From Dama dama (taxonomy: Eukaryota > Chordata > Mammalia > Artiodactyla > Cervidae), in NCBI RefSeq assembly GCF_033118175.1, contig NC_083694.1:32314108-32378107 (forward strand): DNA of 64,000 bases, read 5' to 3'. The notes under the pieces were generated by a model. That model did not search any database, was not told where the DNA came from, and saw only the letters and a program-made list of their open reading frames with translations. The position numbers and the translations under genes were made by a program. Below are positions 54,928-64,000 of this stretch, piece by piece (position 1 is the stretch's first letter; the number at the start of each line of letters is the position of its first letter).

Positions 54928-55279
54928 GAGGGGTTAGTTAGAAAGACTTAAGGATTTGAGCTTGTGTGAGGAGTTGTTCTCGCTTCCTCAGGCTGAAAGC
55001 TATCAAGTGGTGGAAGAGTATTGTTAAGGAAGGTAGTATAGTTATTTATGTTTCCCAAGAAACCTTGTGATTTCAGCTGTAGACATGAGAAAGTCATCTC
55101 TACTATAATCCTGCCTTTGTTCCTCTCCTTAGTTAAGCCAGATCTACACTGTCTTCTCATTATAAACACTTAGTTTTAATTTTTTGGTTTTTCTACAATC
55201 AATATGGTTGTTGAAAGGCAATTTTCCTTTAGCCTTACCTTTATACTCACGAGGTTAGAGACAAGTTTGATAAAACAAG
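54928..55279. other. Intergenic, nothing recognised
   Basis: No gene. Confidence 0.4.
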
Positions 55280-55900
55280 AGGTTTAATCTTGGGGGCCCA
55301 AATGAGTTGCAAATATTTAATACTAGGGCCAGTTCCCATGAAATGTCTTTATTCTTACATTCCATGCTCTCTGTTAGCATGAATCACTGACTAGACTGCA
55401 CTATTCATAAACTGGATGCAACTACTCCCTGAACAAAGTGCTTGGTGTGAGTGAAATGTTTTAATACCCTCTGATGAGAGACATATGCAAGAGTAAAGTA
55501 AATTCTGAGTCTTTTCCCTTCTTTTTGGCCAAAAGTTCTGTTCAAGATTTTGTGGCTGTAGCTTAATGTCTGTGACTAATTTTATTCTGTTACCAGACAT
55601 TCCCTCTGGTTTCCTCCCATAGTTTCCATTTCCCTCCTGGTGGTTTGAGTCTTCAACCCAGTCCCTCCCCCAGCCAGTCACCTGGGTCACTCCCTGCCTT
55701 TGGGATGACTTCATTTGGGCCCCAGTTGCCATGACAATGTCAGGAGTTGAGAGGACTGTGCTTTCCTATATGGAGTTTTGTTACTTTCAAGGTCTCAGCA
55801 GTTCTAATCTCTGGTTGTCTAATTTGGGATCCAGTTGGTTAGCGTTTACATCGATAACACTCATTTAGTTTTCCTAACGACACTTCCCCCATATCTATAC
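55280..55900 (+). repeat. Dispersed repeat, copy 2 of a pair
   Basis: Partner of 24630-25395. Shared blocks include 'ctgtgactaattttattctgttacc', 'agtttccatttccctcctgg' and 'ccccagttgccatgacaatg'. The 113-codon minus frame over it is spurious. Confidence 0.55.
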
Positions 55901-56559
55901 ATAGTCACTCCTCCCCCATGCCAACCTTTCAGAAGACTCTTCTCTGAAATATACACCCCTTAAGAGGTCTGAAATGGTTTGGATCTTTACACATTTACTG
56001 GACAACAATCCAATGCTTCCCACTTCTAGACCCTCAGAAGTTGGATTGGTGCCACGTGATGGTGGTGGTTGACCCTTGCTTACTCATGGAGAAAATTCTG
56101 CATTCTTGTAACTAGTTGGAACTTCCCAGATACCTGCAGTGGTTCTAGACAGAGTGGGACTGGAAAACACTGGGGACTCCAGGGCCCACCTCAGGCTGAT
56201 TCCTAAGACTGACTGCCGGCTCTTTCCCCCTCTGCCATCCCATCCCTCTATGTTTCCCTACAGCCTGAGCAAGACAGGGATTATAAGGACTTTAGCCCAA
56301 TCCAAACATAATAATAACCAGGGTAAAAAAGTACAAACAAAGGTCTATGTACCACATATTTAAATAGTTAATGTTTAAATAAAACTAAGATTATAAATAA
56401 AATATGTTCTATTGAAACTGTGCCCCATAGGGTTAATAGAAACTGGTGACTAACTGGAATTCTTGACCTCATCTTACAGAACAACAGTTAAGGGTATAGG
56501 TTGTTAAAAACTCCTCAGTTTATAATCTGCCTTCACTGACCAAACTTACCTTAATTTTT
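55901..56559. other. Intergenic, nothing recognised
   Basis: A 74-codon frame at 56139-56363 (+) has no known domain. Confidence 0.4.
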
Positions 56560-56845
56560 TTTTAATTTTTTTTTATTCATTTATGGCTGTGCTGGGTCTT
56601 CATTGCTGCAAGCAGGCATTCTCTAGCCGTAGAGAGCAGGCTCTACTATAGTTGTGGTGCTCCGGCTTCTCATTGCATGGCTTCTCTTGTTGCAGAGCAC
56701 AGGCTCTAGGCACTTGGGCATCATAAGTTATGGTACATGGGCTTATCTGCCCCACAGCACGTGGGATCTTCCCAGACCAGGGATCGGACCATGTTCCCTA
56801 CATTGGCAGGTGGATTGTTAACCACTGGACCACCAGAAAAGCCCT
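56560..56845 (-). mobile_element. CHR-type SINE
   Basis: From the tail 'ttcatttatggctgtgctgg' to the reversed head 'ccaccagaaaagccc'. Confidence 0.85.
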
Positions 56846-56884
56846 TGCCTCAAGGATTTTTCTGGCTACTCAATCATCCCCTAT

Positions 56885-57090
56885 GGCTTCCCCAGTGGCT
56901 CAGACAGTAAAGAATCTGCCTGCAATGTGGGAGACCTGGGTTTGACCCTTGGGTCAGAAAGATCCCCTGGAGAAGGGCATGGCAACCCACTCCAGTATTC
57001 TTGCCTGGAGAATTCCATGGACAGAGGAGACTGGCGGGCTACAGTCCAAAGGGTCGCAAAGAGTTGGACACTGACATTTTCACTTTCAAC
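56885..57090 (+). mobile_element. Bov-tA SINE with 10-bp TSD
   Basis: TSD catcccctat at 56875-56884 and 57091-57100. Confidence 0.9.
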
Positions 57091-57100
57091 CATCCCCTAT

Positions 57101-57525
57101 AGATAACATCTCTGACATATGGGTCACAATATTAAGAGGTGTTTAAGCTGTTTTTCAGAAACTTGGAGGAAGTTCTTTTCCAGTTTGAGCCAGCTAAATC
57201 TGGTTAGGGTCACCAACCTTAAAACTGGGCCTGTGCAGACGTATGACCTTTTGATGTCAGAGGGGTGAAAACTCCATGCTCAGATGTTAAGTGCCTCCAT
57301 TTTTAACATGCATCCCATAAAGAAACATGTGACTCAGGAATGGCCTTCCCCACTCCTAACCACCCTGCTTCTTTGTCCCTTTGGGGATGTGTACCTGAGA
57401 TTTGTTCTCCTGTCTTGCTTGGCGGCCTTGTGAATAAATCCTTTCTCTGATGCAAATTCAGTGTTTCAGTGATTGGCTTGTTGTGTGTGGGCTCAAACAA
57501 ACCTGGTTCTAGAATACTATCCTCA
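57101..57525 (+). repeat. LTR-like element
   Basis: The end region 'gtgaataaatcctttctctg', 'atgcaaattcagtgtttcag', 'tgattggcttgttgtg' looks like the R/U5 of a mammalian LTR. The borders are unclear. Confidence 0.45.
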
Positions 57526-58055
57526 TACACTGAACAACATATCTTCATAAAACCTTGAAAGCCAGGTTCAAATTTAGAGTTATCTGATCCATCAGTATCC
57601 TGCATTGGGATGGGGTGGTAGTGAAATGGAGAAGGACTCTATAATCTTTGCCCCCACCACCATGTCTTCTGCCTGACTTTTGCCTGCGGAAAACTTTAGT
57701 CAAAGAATAAGTTTAATCAGAGAAGTGAGAAGTGCTGAAACAAAGGAAAACAGTCTAAGGAGATTAAATAATAATAATGTAGTCATTAAGCATAGTCAAG
57801 GACTTTCAGTTCTTTCTCAAGGGCTGTAGATGATATTCTGAGCCATATCCTGTGAGCTGTCTTATAGATACCAAAACACCAGGTGGAGAAACTAACTATA
57901 GGATGACCAGACTGTACCCAGGACTTGAGCTGCCAAAACCTTGAGAATTGACCATGAAAAAAAGGGAACAAGTGCACCCCGGAACTGAAGGTTAAGTGTA
58001 TCTAAAACAACCAAGATGATGCTAGCTCTACCAGTGAGGACCACCTGAAGGTGAC
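57526..58055. other. Intergenic, nothing recognised
   Basis: Could contain more of the flanking retroviral elements; not resolved. Confidence 0.35.
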
Positions 58056-58276
58056 TGTTATGGATGACCATGCTATTTCTGCATGTAAACCCCCTCCACT
58101 CTGTTTATAAATGCTCTCACCCGCTGCTTGTTGGGGGCGGGGAGCAAGCCTGCCACTCTCTGCCTACAGTTGCCGGCATCTGAAATAAAGCAAACTTTCC
58201 TTTCCACCAACCTGGCCTGCTTATTGGCTTTTGAGCAGCAAGCAGCCAGACTCCCCATGCATACATTTCCATAACA
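58056..58276 (+). mobile_element. Short solo ERV LTR
   Basis: Perfect 8-bp inverted ends tgttatgg/ccataaca. Contains tttataaat at 58104-58112 and aataaa at 58184-58189. At 221 bp it is short, with a U3 of only about 45 bp before the TATA-like box. Flanks gtgac/gtagg do not form an exact TSD. Confidence 0.65.
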
Positions 58277-58619
58277 GTAGGAGGGATGTGTAGATAATAT
58301 ATTGTCCAGTTCAAAGATTAGGTCTCCCTCCTTGCTCTAACCAATAACATGAGGTGATTTGCTTAGACAGGGAAGGGTCCAGACTGGCCCTGGAAGTAGG
58401 CTGTACCAATTTGTGTAGGTAATTAATTCTGGGGCCTTGGTATCCTAGCACTGTTCAGAAGGGTCATGGGTTCCAGGTGGGCACCGCAGACTGAGACCCA
58501 TGGGAAGGGTTGTGACTGGAGGGGCCTAGAACCGTACCCTTTAAGTCAGCACCTGGGGAAAGGGCTTTTCTTGCCTAGATCTAAAGGTGGGGCCAAGGAC
58601 GGGACTTGTCATAGGGCAG
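58277..58619. other. Intergenic, nothing recognised
   Basis: No gene. Confidence 0.4.
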
Positions 58620-58827
58620 AAGTGAAAGTGTTAGTTGCTCAGTTGTGTCCTACTCTTTGAGATCCCATGGACTATAGCCGGCCAGGCTCCTCTGTCCATG
58701 GAATTCTCCAGGCAAGAATACTGCAGTTGGTTGCCATTCTCTTCTCCAAGGGATCTTTCCAACCCAGGGATCAAACTCTGGTCTCCTGCATTGCAGGCAG
58801 ATTCTTTACCATCTGAGCCACCAAGGT
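58620..58827 (-). mobile_element. Bov-tA SINE
   Basis: Full length; the plus strand ends with the reversed head 'gagccaccaagg'. Confidence 0.85.
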
Positions 58828-60377
58828 TTCAATTCAAATGATAGCTTGGAGATATATGCATCTCAGTGGATTCCCATAATTTTTGTTCCTCCCATTTTTA
58901 TGCTCCCTCATTCCTTCTTACTATTTGGATTCTTATACTGACAATTGATCACTATCTCCAGTGTGTGTCCCTACTCCCAGCACAGTTTAGACCATACCCC
59001 AGCATGGATCAGAGAACTATCCCTGAGCTCCAGCAACAGGGAAAGTTTGTGCGCTTAAGATGTGGGAGATGATTCCCTAGCCTGAGACTTGGGCCTTGAC
59101 AAGGAGCAGCCCCACGTGCAGAAGACCCTCAGGATCTGTGTTGAATTTAATCTGCCGCAGTGCACAGATGGGGGTGATGCTGGAGGTGAGGGCAGCTCAG
59201 CTTACAAAGGAAGATGCAAGGCAAAGGGGAAGGAAGGCCTCTCCCAGGCTCTGTACTCTGAAACCAGCTGCTCAGAGGGCAGCCTCCCTTGGATGCTGTA
59301 GACATTTTATACCTAGGAAGTCCAAAAAGAAGAGGTTGGTTTTCTGTAAAATTTAGTCTTCCCATAACCTCATCCTGCGGTCCTTCCTCTGCCGTAAATG
59401 GCAGCCATGTCCATCAATGCATTCCATCAGGCTGACACTGAGCTTCACCCTGGATTTCTTTCCCCCAATCCCACATCCAGTGCCTCAAGCCCTGGCAGTT
59501 TAACCTCCAAATGAGTCCTTGGATTTTGCCACTCCTCTTCATTTTTCTGGCCACCTCTTTATCCAAGCCACAGGCTCTAACCTGGACGACCTATATCTAC
59601 TTCTGCCTTCAACCCTTTCTCATCACAGTCACGGAAATCCCTTAAAGTGTCCACTGGATCACTTCACCCCAGTGCTTGCAACTCTTTCATGGCATCTTAT
59701 CACATTTAGAACAAAATCCTAAGAAAATAAATGTTTTGCTTGATTTCGCCCCTGCCCAGCGCCCTACCTCTTCTCTGCTTTTCTCCTTCTTCCCTTTGCA
59801 CTGGCCTCCTGGACTTTCAGTTCTCAGAACAAAGGCAGCATATTCCAATGCGTATAGGGGATAGACAGGGAAGGAAATGAGGGAATGGAGACTAGAAAGA
59901 GCAAGCTGCTGCCCCCCCTCACGCAAAATGTCTTCAAACAGGAGAGCACAAAGACGTATTTTTTCAAAGCCAACTGGATCCCTCAAGGGAGGTTTAAGAG
60001 AAGGAGTAACAATGTTCAAGTGATGGAACAGAGATCCAGAAAAATCTTACTTTTCCTCTAAGATGGGATCATAAAGTAGAACCAAGACACAAGGTGTTTA
60101 AGGACAGAAAGCACTCGTGTTACACCTGATCTAATAAAATCATAAGAGGAAAAAGAAAATTTCACATGACTTTCAGGATAATTCTTCAGAGAATAAAATC
60201 CAATCCAGGAAAAGTGAAGGTCAGTATCTGAATAATCCAGATAATTCCTTTGACTCTTGGTGATGTTTTCCCATGATTTATAAATTCTACAACATTTGTG
60301 TGTAGTCTTTGATTTTTCTCTGGCTTCCATGACTATGTTCTTTCTCTCAAAGTGCATCAAAACACCCTTGTGGAAGA
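58828..60377. other. Intergenic with an old LINE-like tail
   Basis: 59430-59900 resembles old LINE 3' text ('ttcatggcatcttatcacat', 'ttagaacaaaatcctaa', 'ctttgcactggcctcctgg'). Overlapping frames at 59089-59356 (+) show no known domain. Confidence 0.4.
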
Positions 60378-60596
60378 GCATTCAGGTAGCTCAGTGGTAA
60401 AGAATCTGCCTGCCAATGAAGGAGACAAATGCAGGAGATGCAGTTTGATTCCTGGGTGGAGAAAACCCCCTAGAGAAAGAAATGGCAACCCACTCCAGTA
60501 TCCTTGCTTGGGAAATCTCATGGACAGAGGAGACTGGCAGGCATGACCATGGTGTTGCAAACAGCCGGACACAACTGAAGCGACTTAGCACACATG
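60378..60596 (+). mobile_element. Bov-tA SINE
   Basis: The head is slightly eroded at the start ('gagcattcaggtagctcag'), with the 'gagacaaatgcaggagatg' head variant. Confidence 0.8.
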
Positions 60597-61517
60597 CTCA
60601 CAGTGTTTTCCAGGAGATCTTCCAGCTGTTTCATGCATCATATTGTATCTAACCTTGGCCTTAGCCTAAGAGGGTGGGTAGTGTTGCCTTGGAGGGGCCT
60701 CAGGATGCCCCATAGTCTGCCCAGGTAGCCTGGAATGGGTGGGGAGCGCCTGCTCCTGGGCCTGTCCTTGGATCAAGTGTCTGTGAGCTGTCAATGGGGA
60801 ATCTATCACCCACTGATGGGATTGCAACAGGCCAAATGATGTGAAAATCACAACACAAAACAATGCACTAATTAAAGGCACATAAGTCATCAGTGTGATC
60901 TGGATATTCTTTCCCTGCAGGACTATTTACAAGAGAAACCACTTCACAACAAGAAGATCCTTGCAAATATATGATTAGCACCTTCCAGTTACTCTGGAGA
61001 GAAGCAGAAAACTTAAGAAACTTTGAGAATGACACTGTAAATCCACTGATTGCTCACACTCTCTTTTACCCTTTGGACCGATATTCAGCTCTCTAATCCC
61101 CTTGCTACAACCATCCATAATACTTGGTTTTCTATCTCAAGATCTTACCAAATGTTTACACAAAACATCATACACACATTTCCATATTTTTATCAGAATA
61201 AGATTACTAATACATTGCTCTATGTAATCTTATTTCCACTACATGTGTCACAAACATTTCTAGATATGTACAAGCAGGTCTTCTCACTTTTTTCAGCTTC
61301 ATATAATATTCCAGTGTACAGATGACAAGAAAGCACTCTTTTACCCCTTTATTAATAGTCATTTGTTTGTTACACTGCCTTCCCTGCTGAAGGGCCCTGA
61401 AGAGCCACTGTATTCCCTCTGGGCCCTCTTTTGTCTTTTTTGGCTGCACTGAAGGACCTTCCCATAGAGGGAGCCAGCACACCCTCCTTCAGGTCTCTGC
61501 TTCAGTATCACTTCCTT
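60597..61517. other. Intergenic, weak old-LINE signal
   Basis: 61240-61370 ('cttcatataatattccagtg') resembles old L1 text; no gene. Confidence 0.35.
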
Positions 61518-61870
61518 TTTTAAAAAAATAATTTTATTTATTTGTTTGTTTGTTTTTGGCTGTGCTAGGTCTTCATTGCTGCATAAGCTTGTCTCTACTT
61601 ACGTGGGGGGGTGTTGCTCTCTAGTTGCAGTTCATGAGCTTCTCATTGCAGTGGCTTATCTTGTTGAGCATGGACTCTAGAGCATCGGGCTTCAGTAGTT
61701 GAGGCACATGGGCTTTTTAGTTGTGATCCCTGGGCTCCAGAGGACAGGTTCGATAGTTGTGGCACATGAGCTTAGCTTGGCATGTAGGATCTTCCCGGAC
61801 CAGATATTGAACCCGTGTCTCCTGCACTGGCAGGCAGATTCATCTACCATTGAGCCACCAGGGAAGCCCT
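61518..61870 (-). mobile_element. CHR-type SINE
   Basis: Full length with a (tttg)n-like tail. The flanks gtatcacttcctt (before) and gtatcatttcttt (after) look like an eroded 13-bp TSD. Confidence 0.85.
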
Positions 61871-62199
61871 AGGTATCATTTCTTTAGCAAGGCCTTCCTC
61901 TTTCATCCATAGACTATCCTGTTCCCTATCTCATCATTCTTCAATCAAGAGCTAACTTTCTTTGTCTTAATAATACTTATGATTACATGAAATCATGTCA
62001 CCTGATTGATTACCTCCTTTAAGGGAGTCCACGAATCAGTGACTTGAGCTGATACTAAACAGATGTTCAATATACATTCAATAAATAAATAAATGAGTGA
62101 ATATATTTTTACTACCTCTGCAAGTATTGCATTTCCTTGGATTGGGACTGTTGACACAAAACTTAGGTAAACACAGCCATATTGTCCTAAAATTGTGAA

Positions 62200-62430
62200 C
62201 ACATTTGTATTCCTCATCAGCAATGCTCCAGAGTACCTATCTCCCATAATCTGGCTAATATGGAGTATTATCATTTAAAAAAATCTTCCCAAGTAAGATG
62301 AGTGAAAAATAACCATCCCATAACTAACTTACTTTGTATTCCTTTAGCCATGTGAAATATGAAACGTCTTTTCAAATTTTTATTGGCCATTTGTATTTCT
62401 TTTTTGGTCAATTGTTTATTTCTATGGTAC
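62200..62430 (+). repeat. Old L1 3'-UTR-like fragment
   Basis: 'ttcctcatcagcaatgctcc', 'tggagtattatcatttaa' and 'tattggccatttgtatttctt' follow old L1 3' text. Confidence 0.5.
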
Positions 62431-62499
62431 CTACAATTACTCTGTATTAACATACAATATTTAAACTAAAACACAGCTTTAAACAAAATAATTTTAAAT

Positions 62500-62700
62500 A
62501 TACAATAAGAATATTAATAACTTGCTATGTGTTAAGCACTGTTTTAGGAATGATTCATATATCACCTCATTTAATCCTCTCCCAAACCCCACAGGGTAAA
62601 TACTTTTATTATCTACATCTTATAAACGATGACCCTGAGGGCATCTGAGGCATTGATATTTCTCAAGGTGGCACAGATAGAAAGAGCAGTCTGGCCCTTC
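62500..62700 (+). repeat. MIR SINE
   Basis: 'ttgctatgtgttaagcactg', 'cacctcatttaatcctc', 'aaggtggcacagatag' in the MIR order. Confidence 0.75.
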
Positions 62701-63129
62701 ACACATGATGTACTAATAGAAGTTACCATCTGTCTGTGAAATGAGATGTCATGAATCTTCTCATGAATCTAGGTCATGGTAAGTACTCTGTAACAATTGA
62801 CCAAACTCACTTCCTTGCATGTGGCTCTTTTCACATTAACCCGATTGTTTAGACAGAACTGGCAGTGTAATTTGCAGGGCCCAGTGCAAAATGAAAATGC
62901 ATGGCTCCTGTTAGAAAGTTCAGAGTTTCAAGATGGCAACAGCAAGGCAGTAAACCAAGGGGCCCTTCTCAGCGCAAGGGCATATGTCTATGCAGCTGTC
63001 CTAGGGTATCGTCCACAGCTCTGACAGATAAAGAAATCAACACACAGAGAGAAAGTAACTGTGCTGAGAACAGAGACAGGCCTAGCCATTGAATCCAGGT
63101 TTGTCTGATTACAAGGTTAGGGTATATCA
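62701..63129. other. Intergenic with a MIR-like end
   Basis: 63020-63115 has a weak MIR core ('cattgaatccaggtttgtctg'). No gene. Confidence 0.4.
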
Positions 63130-63335
63130 TTGTTGTTTGGTCACTAAATTGTGTCCAACTCTTTGTGACATGGACTCTAGCCAGCCAGGCTCCTCTGTCC
63201 GTGGAATTTCCCATCCAAGAATACTGGAGTGGGTTGCCATTTCCTTTTCCAGGGGATCTTCCTGATCCAGGGATTGAACCTGGGTCTCCTGCACTGGCAG
63301 GTGGGTTCTTTACTGCTGAGACACCAGGTAGGCCC
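63130..63335 (-). mobile_element. Bov-tA SINE
   Basis: Full length apart from a short deletion at 'ctttgtgacatggactctag'. Confidence 0.85.
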
Positions 63336-63500
63336 TCTCCTGGTATAATGTTGGGTTATATAGCTGCTTAAATTGTACCCATGGAATTTATCCTACTTGA
63401 GCTGGAAGGAGGATAGAAAGAGATGAAATATAAATAGGACACCTTTCCAAGGGATGAGAAGAAAAAGTGGAGCGGTCTTATCGCCCATGATTCTAGACGT

Positions 63501-64000
63501 TGTTGGGGCCCAGGGCAGGCTGCCCCCTAGTAAGTCACAAGGGCATATTGATTACTTTGAATTGACGTTATTTAAGAAACAGCCAATGCAAGAGAGACAC
63601 TCTGAGCCTCCTTTCTGTCTCTTTGAAAGCAGAAAATAAATCTCTGTAAAAGGTGTGCTCCCTGCATCTGACGGTAGAAGGGCACCCTTATCACCAGAGA
63701 TAGGGCATTTGGTGTTGAGAAGCCTATATAAACAAACCTTGTACTCTTTTCATTTACCATCCCAAGCCCAAACTCTTTAGATTCTTCACTAACTGGGCAC
63801 CCAAAGCCCAAGTTTCGTTATCCTGTCCATTCCTCAGAAATGTATTGCTTATGTCTAAAAAGTATAAACTCTGCCTGCTTTGGCCACTTCTTACATACTT
63901 TTCAGGTCCCATTTGTACGGATCTGTGGGTGCACAAATTAGTTTATTTTTCTCCTGTTAATTTAATTATTAGTCCAACTGTGAGAACTTAAAGATGGATA
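63501..64000 (+). mobile_element. ERV LTR running off the window
   Basis: It starts tgttggggcccagg. Contains tatataaa at 63725-63732 and an R/U5-like end 'ggatctgtgggtgcacaa', 'ttctcctgttaatttaat'. The right end lies beyond the window. A reverse copy is at 42140-42480. Confidence 0.6.

Overview
The window is nuclear DNA of a ruminant, almost certainly a bovid or close relative. The evidence is the repeat content: five BovB (RTE-class) LINE copies, more than two dozen Bov-tA/Bov-A2 SINEs (tRNA-derived head joined to a BovB-like tail), and about a dozen CHR-type tRNA-Glu-derived SINEs of cetartiodactyls, on a background of mammal-wide MIR, MER5A-, MER20- and Tigger-like relics and endogenous-retrovirus LTRs. 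Cattle, sheep and goat cannot be told apart by reading alone.

Only one protein-coding gene is well supported: an intact, intronless 431-codon reading frame on the minus strand (40376 to 39081) encoding Beclin 2 (BECN2), the retrocopy-derived paralogue of the autophagy protein Beclin 1. It keeps the N-terminal and central CxxC pairs, the coiled coil and the C-terminal ECD/BARA fold, but differs from Beclin 1 in the BH3 core and the aromatic finger. A TATA-like box lies about 60 bp upstream of its ATG. I did not see exons of the neighbours expected from the human locus (MAP1LC3C on one side, EXO1 on the other); they probably lie outside the window.

Layout. 1-8 kb: ancient repeats, a young truncated L1 with target-site duplication (TSD), SINEs and a U2 snRNA fragment fused to a SINE. 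8-10 kb: BovB, minus strand. 10-13 kb: a nest of DNA transposons split by two solo LTRs, one of which carries two SINEs. 13-30 kb: SINE-rich intergenic DNA with old L1, MIR, hAT and Tigger relics, a 112-bp inverted repeat and ERV-like stretches. 31-36 kb: two BovB copies in opposite orientation; the plus copy starts in its 5' UTR and carries a SINE and a 664-bp ERV-derived insert. 36-39 kb: SINE cluster downstream of BECN2. 39-40.4 kb: BECN2. 40.4-50 kb: SINEs, LTRs and a 5'-inverted (twin-primed) L1. 50.8-53 kb: the longest young BovB body, with a 14-bp TSD. 53-64 kb: SINEs, LTRs, MIR and an LTR running off the right edge.

Apart from BECN2 nothing looks like a working gene. The long reading frames elsewhere are BovB reverse-transcriptase fragments or read-through of SINEs. 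Repeat family names are from memory of consensus sequences and element borders are approximate (about 5-30 bp) except where a TSD fixes them.
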